Source: Bacillota bacterium
GTDB lineage: Bacteria; Bacillota_I; Bacilli_A; Acholeplasmatales; Acholeplasmataceae
Assembly: GCA_023431045.1 (NCBI GenBank)
Contig: JAEYXZ010000005.1
Span: 1-20,797 of the forward strand
DNA: 20,797 bases
Reading direction: 5' to 3'
In this document: piece by piece, positions 15,740 through 20,797 of the stretch
Layout of the letters: each line of letters starts with the position of its first letter
How positions within the stretch are numbered: the stretch's first letter is position 1
Notes under the pieces: generated by a model
What the model was told of the DNA's origin: nothing
What the model saw: the letters and a program-made list of their open reading frames with translations, nothing else
Databases searched by the model: none
Made by a program: the position numbers and the translations under genes

Positions 15740-16744
15740 ATGCCAAGATTGGTATCAGGAATCAAGCCAACCGGTGAATTAACATTAGGTAATTACATTG
15801 GGGCAATCAAACAATTTGTTAAATTACAAGAGGAAATGGAAGATACCGAATTCTTCTTCTTTATTGCTGACCTTCATGCCATAACGACCCCTCAGGATAA
15901 ACAACAACTACGTAAAAGAGTCAAAGATATTGCAGCTTTTTATATCGCTTGTGGACTAGATCCAAAACGAGTCCACATCTTTATTCAATCTGAAGTGATG
16001 GAACATGCTCTACTTGGTTACATCATGGAATCAACAGCATATATTGGCGAAATGGAAAGAATGACTCAGTATAAGGATAAAAAACATAAACAAGTTGAAG
16101 GAATTCGTACATCTTTATTAACTTATCCAGCCTTAATGGCCGCTGATATTCTACTTTATGATGCCAATTTAGTTCCCGTTGGTGAAGATCAGATGCAGCA
16201 CTTAGAATTAACAAGAACATTAGCAGAACGTTTTAACAATCAATATGGTGAAACCTTTGTTGTACCAAAAGGCTTCGCACCAAAAGTGGGGGCTAAGATT
16301 AAAAATCTTCAAGATCCAACCAAGAAAATGAGTAAATCAGATGATGATTCAGCTAAATCATACATATTACTACAAGATGATTTAAATGCCATCAGCAATA
16401 AAATCAAATCCGCAGTCACAGATTCGGAAACAACCATCAAATTTGATGTTAAGCATAAACCAGGTATTTCTAATCTCTTAACCATTTATTCTGCTTTAAC
16501 CAATCTAAGCATTAAAGAGTTAGAGGAAAAGTACGCATCTCATACCTCATATGCTCAGTTTAAAGCAGATTTAGCTGCTGTTGTCGTTGACGCGATTAAA
16601 CCGATTCAAGAACGCTACAAGGAATTAATTCAATCAAAAGAATTAGATGATATCTTAGATGCAGGTGCTAGTGCTGCTAGTTACCAAGCTAAGCGAAAAA
16701 TGTCCAAAGTGCTCTCTCGCTTAGGACTTCAAAGAAAAAAGTGA
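15740..16744 (+). CDS. trpS: Tryptophanyl-tRNA synthetase
   Basis: Class I aminoacyl-tRNA synthetase that charges tRNA-Trp. The 334-residue protein has the HIGH-like motif TLGNYIG (15-21), the substrate-pocket block YPALMAADILLYDANLVPVGEDQ at about 129-151, and KMSKS at 196-200. Length is usual for bacterial TrpRS. AAAGGAG lies 8 nt before the ATG. It stands behind a matching tryptophan T-box and ends in a terminator whose left arm overlaps its stop. A single UGG-reading enzyme and tRNA fits the standard code used across the window. Confidence 0.97.
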   Translation: MPRLVSGIKPTGELTLGNYIGAIKQFVKLQEEMEDTEFFFFIADLHAITTPQDKQQLRKRVKDIAAFYIACGLDPKRVHIFIQSEVMEHALLGYIMESTAYIGEMERMTQYKDKKHKQVEGIRTSLLTYPALMAADILLYDANLVPVGEDQMQHLELTRTLAERFNNQYGETFVVPKGFAPKVGAKIKNLQDPTKKMSKSDDDSAKSYILLQDDLNAISNKIKSAVTDSETTIKFDVKHKPGISNLLTIYSALTNLSIKELEEKYASHTSYAQFKADLAAVVVDAIKPIQERYKELIQSKELDDILDAGASAASYQAKRKMSKVLSRLGLQRKK

Positions 16745-16765
16745 TTACTTAAAATCACTTTTTTT
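16735..16765. terminator. Bidirectional terminator between trpS and the kinase gene
   Basis: Arms AAAAAAGTGATT (16735-16746) and AATCACTTTTTT (16753-16764). A-runs on one side and T-runs on the other let it serve both convergent genes. The left arm overlaps the trpS stop. Confidence 0.88.
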
Positions 16766-16770
16766 ATTGT

Positions 16771-17610
16771 TTATTCCATCTTCATTTCGAAACTTGTTAC
16801 AGGATATTCATCCTCGCCATCGCGTTGTAAATACGCTGGTGCTTCAAATTCAACTTTAATATCTTTTCCACGATAGAAATTAACCCATCGTTTAAAGAAT
16901 CGATGCCAACCAAAATAAATGGTTGGGAAAATCAAAACTAAGACAAATTTTGGAATATTTTTGACAACCACCAATTCAATCTCATGTTGATCACGACTTT
17001 TCTTTGGTGCTATTTTCATTCCACCACCAAAGTATTGTGAGAACATTGCAGAAGCAAACCAAATTTTATCTTCCTTAAAAATTTTACCATCAACAGTGAT
17101 GGTTCCTTTAACAGGTCTAAATTGGAAAAATGCAGATAGAGAGTTTTTAAAGTAGTTTGATTTATTCTTAGCTTCTTTTGAGCGATTGACTTTATAGGCA
17201 ACCATTCCATCAAGACCAACCCCTGCACCATTTAATACTTTTTCACGTTTATCATTCACATATAAGGTTGGTAGATTTTTTAAGTAGGGTTTGATATCAG
17301 CCATTTTATGTTTGACTACAACACTTCTTAAAAAGTCATTACCAGAACCAGCTTTATATAAATAAACCTGTGGAACAACTTCATAACCTTCAATTTGATT
17401 AGCAATCCAATGGAGTGTTCCATCACCACCAATGATAATTAAACGATCTTCTTTTTTAAGCGGTGCTAAAAACGCTTTGACATCATGAATGCCAATTAAG
17501 TTTTCAATCTTAACTTCATGTCCTTTTTTCTCAAGCTTTTTCTTTAATTTTTGAGCTTTATTGACGTTTTTACCACGTGATGATAGGGGATTGTATAAAA
17601 TGATTTCCAT
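16771..17610 (-). CDS. Diacylglycerol/lipid kinase family protein (DagK/YegS type)
   Basis: Soluble lipid kinase of the DAGK catalytic-domain family; Gram-positive members phosphorylate diacylglycerol to recycle it into phosphatidic acid. From ATG 17610 the product is 279 residues: MEIILYNPLSSRGKN, the nucleotide-binding GGDGTLH at 61-67, and AGSGNDFLRS at 87-96. A C-terminal beta domain ends in the family-like stretch YLQRDGEDEYPVTSFEMKME. The ATG lies 4 nt after the tyrS stop with no clear ribosome site, which suggests translational coupling. A TTG at 17634, inside tyrS, is an alternative start. Some family members are sphingosine-like or multidrug-linked kinases, so the substrate is not certain. 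Confidence 0.84.
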   Translation of the reverse strand: MEIILYNPLSSRGKNVNKAQKLKKKLEKKGHEVKIENLIGIHDVKAFLAPLKKEDRLIIIGGDGTLHWIANQIEGYEVVPQVYLYKAGSGNDFLRSVVVKHKMADIKPYLKNLPTLYVNDKREKVLNGAGVGLDGMVAYKVNRSKEAKNKSNYFKNSLSAFFQFRPVKGTITVDGKIFKEDKIWFASAMFSQYFGGGMKIAPKKSRDQHEIELVVVKNIPKFVLVLIFPTIYFGWHRFFKRWVNFYRGKDIKVEFEAPAYLQRDGEDEYPVTSFEMKME

Positions 17611-17614
17611 GTCT

Positions 17615-18856
17615 TTACGATTTAAATACACCAAGAGCGTATTTTTTCTTTCCTCTTCTTAGAATGACGTAAGATCCAAAGGCTTTTGTAGCTTTATCCA
17701 TAGTATAAGTCAAATCTGTTATTTTCTCATTGTTAACACTTACTGCACCCGATGAGACAAACTCTCTTGCTTCACGGTTTGAGGATGCAAGTTTGGATGC
17801 GATCAGTGCTTCAATAATCGTATGGGTATGATCTAAATCAAATTTATCTAATACTTTTTCTAACGTTTGATAAGCTTTTTGTGATAAGTCTTTAAAGTCA
17901 CCCGAGAAGAGGGCTTGAGTAACCGCGAGAGCTTCTTCTAAAGCTTCTTTTCCGTGAACCATCAGGATGACTTCTTCAGCTAGTCTTTTTTGAGCAAATC
18001 GTAATTCTGGTTTTTCACTTGAGATTTTCAAGATTTCTTCAATTTCTGATCTTTCAAGAAGTGTCAGTAATTTTAAGTAGTTTCCTAAGTCGGCATCCGC
18101 TGCATTAAAGAAATACTGATAGAGTTCATAAGGTGAGGTTAGATTTTCATCAATCCATAGCGCACCACTTTCACTCTTTCCAAATTTAGTTCCATCAGAT
18201 TTTAAAAGAAGCGGTGATGATAAACCAACTGCATCATTTTCTCCTACAACTTTACGAATAAGTTCTAGCCCCGCTGTAATATTACCCCATTGGTCTGAAC
18301 CACCAAATTGGATTTTAACATCAAGATCACGGTATAGCGTTAACCAGTCAATGGATTGGAGAATCATATATGAGAACTCAGTATATGAAATACCAATATC
18401 GATTCGCTTTTGAACCGTGTCTTTTGCAAGCATGTAAGCAATATTAAAATACTTACCATAATCTCTTAAATAAGTTATTGCGTCAATCTTTGAAATCCAG
18501 TCATAGTTATTGACATAAATCGTATTTCCAGATAACAAACGTTTAATTTGTAGTTCGATTTTCTTTGCATTTGCAAGTGATGTTTCAAGTGTCAATAGCT
18601 TTCTTTCAGAGGTTTCTTTTGGATCTCCAATTAAGCCTGTTGCACCACCAATAACAACCACAGGAATATGTCCATGTTTTTGGAGGTATTTCATTCGAAC
18701 GATTTGGACTAAATGTCCAACCGTAAGTGATTCTCCTGTTGGGTCATATCCAACATAAAAAGCGGTGCGTTTATTGTCTAATAGATCACGCGCCATCGTT
18801 TCATCTGAAACGTCTTTCACCATGCCACGCCAAATTAATTCATCAAATAATTTCAT
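17615..18856 (-). CDS. tyrS: Tyrosyl-tRNA synthetase
   Basis: Class I synthetase that charges tRNA-Tyr. The 413-residue product from ATG 18856 has the HIGH-like LTVGHL at 44-49, the tyrosine-pocket block FGGSDQWGNITAG at about 184-196, the KFGKS loop at 224-228, and a C-terminal S4 RNA-binding domain (ASSNREAREFVSSGAVSVNNEKI). The frame extends upstream to 18874 (MKGMII), but AAAGGA lies within that stretch and serves ATG 18856. It stands behind a tyrosine T-box and is followed at 4 nt by the lipid kinase gene, probably on one transcript. Confidence 0.96.
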   Translation of the reverse strand: MKLFDELIWRGMVKDVSDETMARDLLDNKRTAFYVGYDPTGESLTVGHLVQIVRMKYLQKHGHIPVVVIGGATGLIGDPKETSERKLLTLETSLANAKKIELQIKRLLSGNTIYVNNYDWISKIDAITYLRDYGKYFNIAYMLAKDTVQKRIDIGISYTEFSYMILQSIDWLTLYRDLDVKIQFGGSDQWGNITAGLELIRKVVGENDAVGLSSPLLLKSDGTKFGKSESGALWIDENLTSPYELYQYFFNAADADLGNYLKLLTLLERSEIEEILKISSEKPELRFAQKRLAEEVILMVHGKEALEEALAVTQALFSGDFKDLSQKAYQTLEKVLDKFDLDHTHTIIEALIASKLASSNREAREFVSSGAVSVNNEKITDLTYTMDKATKAFGSYVILRRGKKKYALGVFKS

Positions 18857-18872
18857 TATTATCATTCCTTTC

Positions 18873-18910
18873 AAAAAATAAAGTCCTTAGACGAAAAATC
18901 ATCTAAGGAC
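18873..18910 (-). terminator. T-box attenuator hairpin of tyrS
   Basis: Read on minus, arms GTCCTTAGA and TCTAAGGAC (18910-18902 and 18891-18883) are followed by TTTATTTTTT. It is the off state of the tyrosine T-box and the first terminator met by transcripts leaving the ccpA-like gene. Confidence 0.9.
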
Positions 18911-19040
18911 GAAATTAAATTCCGCGGTACCACCTTAGTTCTATAAGTAAACTTATAGCCCTTGAATTACATTGTCTTCCTTGGTGTATTTCATCCTAAT
19001 GTTTAACTTCTATCTTTCAGCAACCGATAGATTTCTATCT
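18873..19040 (-). ncRNA. T-box leader of tyrS (tyrosine specifier)
   Basis: On minus, the T-box AAGGTGGTACCGCGG (about 18922-18936) is preceded by a perfect 8-bp stem III CTATAAGT/ACTTATAG (18941-18958). The specifier UAC at 18988-18986 follows GAAA. The apical part of stem I is TCTATC/GATAGA around GGTTGCTGAAA. The specifier agrees with tyrS. From the predicted start to the T-box it is roughly 30 nt shorter than the trpS leader, so stem I is compact. Confidence 0.9.
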
Positions 19041-19046
19041 TAGTAC

Positions 19047-19052
19047 ATTATA
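19047..19052 (-). promoter_or_regulatory. -10 element of the tyrS leader
   Basis: TATAAT on minus, 26 nt after the stop of the ccpA-like gene. The -35 at 17 nt would be GTCGAT, which is poor, so part of tyrS expression may come by readthrough from the gene upstream. Confidence 0.5.
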
Positions 19053-19077
19053 TTACTTGATTCAAGGTCATCGACGA

Positions 19078-20070
19078 TTAAATTGAAGCTCTTTCGTAAA
19101 TATGATGTGGTAAGACGATTCTAGTGTTTTCAACACCCTTACTTTGCATCAATTTAGTTAATAATCTCATTGCAACCGCACCAATGTCATAGACAGGGAT
19201 GTCGATTGAAGTCAGAGCAGGTCTTGATAATGCTGCATATTTTGTATTTTGGAATCCAGCAACTTTTAAGTCTTTAGGGACTTGCTTACCATTATCAATT
19301 GCAGTATTTAAGAATGATACTGCAATGGAGTCACGAACAGCAATTGCACCATCGACTTTCTTATCTGAGAAGAATGTTTCAAAGTGAGGTCTATTAATGG
19401 ACGTATCACCTGATGTTCTAAATATTTTTGGTTCAAGCTGAGCTTCAACCATTGCTTTAGTATAGCCTTCTTCTTTTTTGTCATTAACTGAATAACGTCT
19501 TGCTGTTGAAAGCATATAAATATCTTTACAGCCTTTATTGATTAAGCGTTTGGTAATTTCATATCCTGCTTTTGCATAATCAATTGACACAGTTGGTACA
19601 ATTGGATCTGATGTCACGACATTAGCAAAAACATAAGGGATTTGATTTTCATTAAACATCTTCTTAATGAGTTCCACATCACGATCATTTAATTCATCAT
19701 TTAAGTAAAGAATACCATCAACTTGTTCTGCAACAATATTTTGCAGTGTATCTAAAACATCTGTTTCTTCATGAATGGTAAATAACTTAATTGAATAATT
19801 ATATTTTTGGGCAATATCAGAAATACCACCAAGCATTTGCGCGACAGACGCTCTTGTGATATCTGAAATAACAACTCCAACAGTTGTGGTTTTTCTTGAC
19901 GCTAAGCCACGTGCAATGACATTAGGTCTATAACCTAATTCTTTAATGACACGTAAAACTCTTTGTCTTGTTTCTTCTTTGACTTTCTCTGGACTATTAA
20001 GAACTCTTGATACGGTAGCGAGTGATACGCCTGCCGCTCCAGCAACATCATAAATTGTCGCACTACTCAT
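19078..20070 (-). CDS. ccpA: CcpA-like LacI-family transcription regulator
   Basis: DNA-binding regulator of 330 residues with a LacI helix-turn-helix at 4-24 (ATIYDVAGAAGVSLATVSRVL), the hinge region RPNVIARGLAS at 48-58 with Leu56 for minor-groove insertion, and a periplasmic-binding-protein-like core. Several blocks are CcpA-like rather than sugar-specific: TTTVGVVISDI, MLGGISDIAQKYNY, and the C-terminal YDIGAVAMRLLTKLM followed by IVLPHHIYERAS. In Firmicutes CcpA works with Ser46-phosphorylated HPr at cre sites. The cre matches in this window support that role. AGAGGTG precedes the ATG. Another global LacI-type regulator remains possible. Confidence 0.8.
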   Translation of the reverse strand: MSSATIYDVAGAAGVSLATVSRVLNSPEKVKEETRQRVLRVIKELGYRPNVIARGLASRKTTTVGVVISDITRASVAQMLGGISDIAQKYNYSIKLFTIHEETDVLDTLQNIVAEQVDGILYLNDELNDRDVELIKKMFNENQIPYVFANVVTSDPIVPTVSIDYAKAGYEITKRLINKGCKDIYMLSTARRYSVNDKKEEGYTKAMVEAQLEPKIFRTSGDTSINRPHFETFFSDKKVDGAIAVRDSIAVSFLNTAIDNGKQVPKDLKVAGFQNTKYAALSRPALTSIDIPVYDIGAVAMRLLTKLMQSKGVENTRIVLPHHIYERASI

Positions 20071-20095
20071 AAAAAATCACCTCTATTTACGTTAC

Positions 20096-20124
20096 ATTAT
20101 AACATACAATGTAAGGCCTTACAA
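20096..20124 (-). promoter_or_regulatory. Promoter of the ccpA-like gene
   Basis: On minus, TTGTAA, a 17-nt spacer and TATAAT, with a start near 20089, about 19 nt before the ATG. The palindrome at 20110-20123 overlaps the -35 and the spacer. Confidence 0.75.
20110..20123. promoter_or_regulatory. LacI-type palindrome over the ccpA-like promoter
   Basis: TGTAAGGCCTTACA is a perfect 14-bp palindrome. It has cre-like TGTAA arms but a central GC (GGCC) in place of CG. Lying on the -35 and spacer, it is placed for repression, most simply by the gene's own product. Confidence 0.6.
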
Positions 20125-20129
20125 GGTTT

Positions 20130-20144
20130 ATGAAAACTTTTCAT
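20130..20144. promoter_or_regulatory. Second inverted repeat upstream of the ccpA-like promoter
   Basis: ATGAAAA-C-TTTTCAT, with 7-bp arms around one base, lies just upstream of the -35. The arms resemble those of the cre sites, but the spacing is one base short of the cre form, so binding by the same protein is uncertain. Confidence 0.35.
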
Positions 20145-20160
20145 AGTTGTTTCATTTCAA

Positions 20161-20186
20161 TAAAAAAACCAGCGAACTGGTTTTTT
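20161..20186 (-). terminator. Terminator of rplS
   Basis: On minus, AAAAAACCAG-TTCG-CTGGTTTTTTT. The hairpin begins within the rplS stop codon and ends in seven T. Confidence 0.9.
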
Positions 20187-20547
20187 AGTCGTTTCTTTGT
20201 TCTTTAATTCTAGATGCCTTCTTAGATAATGAACGGATATAGTTTAGTTTCGCACGTCTAACAACCCCGACACGTGCAACTTCTAAGCGATCGATAGCTG
20301 GTGAATGTACTGGGAAGGTACGTTCAACGCCGACACCATTGGAAACCTTACGAACTGTGAAAGTTTCTGAAATGCCTCCGCCTTGACGTTTAATCACTAA
20401 TCCTTCAAATAGCTGAATACGTTCTTTATTTCCTTCTTTAATCTTGACGTATACTTTAACAGTATCGCCAGCTTTAAATAATGGACGTTCTTGGATGAAC
20501 TCTTTAGTAATTTCAGCGATTAAGGCTTGACCTTTTAAATTTGCCAT
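20185..20547 (-). CDS. rplS: 50S ribosomal protein L19
   Basis: Large-subunit ribosomal protein at the 30S-50S interface. The 120-residue product has the L19 pattern: KAGDTVKVYVKIKEGNKERIQLFEG, then VIKRQGGGISETFTVRKVSNGVGVERTFPVHSPAIDRLEVARVGVVRRAKLNYIRS, and a basic tail. The length is normal. AAGGAG precedes the ATG. It follows trmD as in the common rpsP-rimM-trmD-rplS cluster, and it also has a promoter of its own over the trmD stop. Confidence 0.97.
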   Translation of the reverse strand: MANLKGQALIAEITKEFIQERPLFKAGDTVKVYVKIKEGNKERIQLFEGLVIKRQGGGISETFTVRKVSNGVGVERTFPVHSPAIDRLEVARVGVVRRAKLNYIRSLSKKASRIKEQRND

Positions 20548-20606
20548 TATAGACTCTCCTTATAAAACGCATGTTCTTGAATCATTTGTTCAGCGGACCA
20601 GCGTGC
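20548..20606 (-). ncRNA. Possible L19 leader in the rplS 5' UTR
   Basis: The roughly 59-nt leader from the predicted start contains GCACGCTGGTCCGCTGAAC and can form short pairings (ACGC with GCGT around the region, and TGAA with TTCA inside) just before the ribosome site. L19 autoregulatory leaders are known upstream of rplS in low-GC Gram-positives. The match here is by position and general form from memory only. Confidence 0.35.
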
Positions 20607-20612
20607 TTTCTT

Positions 20613-20641
20613 ATTATACACGAAATGTTATTTCGTTTCAA
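20613..20641 (-). promoter_or_regulatory. Internal promoter of rplS overlapping the trmD stop
   Basis: On minus, TTGAAA, a 17-nt spacer and TATAAT, with TG one base upstream of the -10. The spacer and -35 edge contain the inverted repeat ACGAAAT-AAC-ATTTCGT (20620-20636). Confidence 0.7.
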
Positions 20642-20797
20642 TTTCTTTCTTTACTTCATTAAGAATTTTTAATTCTTCTTTATTTAAGTCCTTTTTCGCA
20701 ATTAAATCTGGTCTTTTTAACAAAGTTTTCTTAAGACTTTGTTTCAAGCGCCATTTGCGAATGTTTTCATGATGCCCTGATTTTAATACTTCTGGAA
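20628..20797 (-). CDS. trmD: tRNA (guanine-37-N1)-methyltransferase, C-terminal end only
   Basis: The last 55 codons of a gene that continues past the window edge. The visible part begins PEVLKSGHHENIRKWRLKQS, which is the well-known TrmD C-terminal block (V-L-x-S-G-H-H-x-x-I-x-x-W-R), then KKTLLKRPDLI and a charged tail of about 22 residues ending EIETK. TrmD methylates G37 of tRNAs reading CNN codons and prevents frameshifting. The position before rplS is the usual one. The SAM-binding knot lies outside the window. Confidence 0.93.
   Translation of the reverse strand, partial: PEVLKSGHHENIRKWRLKQSLKKTLLKRPDLIAKKDLNKEELKILNEVKKEIETK

Noticed and set aside
19078..20070. Sugar-specific LacI repressor of a local operon
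   Set aside because: No sugar transport or catabolic genes lie beside it, and several core blocks match CcpA. Kept as a less likely alternative.
1299..20797. Mycoplasma-type code with UGA as Trp
   Set aside because: UGA ends atpB exactly at the ATGA overlap with atpD and ends the signal peptidase gene, and conserved Trp positions are written TGG.
1..20797. CRISPR array, mobile element, prophage, toxin-antitoxin or other accessory module
   Set aside because: No repeated spacer units, transposase, integrase, terminal repeats or small paired genes were seen; gene content and codon use are even across the window.

Overview
The window reads as ordinary core chromosome from a low-GC Gram-positive lineage. 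An Acholeplasma-like mollicute is the best guess, by inference only. The reasons are a V-type rather than F-type ATPase operon, Firmicute-style T-box leaders, Spx and a CcpA-like regulator, strong AGGAGG ribosome sites, and the standard genetic code. UGA is used as a true stop (for example at the atpB/atpD overlap and at the end of the signal peptidase gene) and Trp is written UGG, unlike in Mycoplasma.

Layout. Positions 1-9309 (minus strand) hold a single long operon for a nine-subunit V/A-type ATPase in the order G-C-I-K-F-E-A-B-D. It ends in a SipW/ER-type signal peptidase, and another gene may start at the window edge. Positions 9388-10519 hold the glycolytic GAPDH gene with its own promoter and terminator, also on minus. 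Positions 10563-13068 (plus) hold a CYTH triphosphatase-like gene and a first oligoendopeptidase F. The spx gene (minus) converges on pepF1 and shares a hairpin with it. Positions 13684-16765 (plus) hold a second oligoendopeptidase F and then trpS behind a tryptophan T-box. Positions 16771-20797 (minus) hold trmD (3' end only), rplS, a CcpA-like LacI-family repressor, tyrS behind a tyrosine T-box, and a diacylglycerol-kinase-family gene coupled to tyrS.

Regulation. Sites matching the Gram-positive catabolite responsive element (cre) lie upstream of GAPDH (shared with the divergent CYTH gene) and of the second pepF. A one-mismatch version lies upstream of the V-ATPase operon. Relative to the predicted transcription starts, the GAPDH and ATPase sites are centred near -54 and the pepF2 site near -64. 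This spacing suits activation more than roadblock repression. A CcpA-like regulator is encoded in the same window, and its own promoter carries a perfect 14-bp palindrome across the -35. Together these suggest one carbon-status circuit linking glycolysis, the ion-pumping ATPase and peptide use. The circuit is inferred from sequence only.

I see no mobile element, CRISPR array, tRNA, rRNA or defence module. I also found no clearly novel multi-gene system. The most interesting points are the cre-like site positions, the signal peptidase sharing an operon with a proteolipid that appears to carry a cleavable leader, the rearranged ATPase gene order, and the rplS upstream region.
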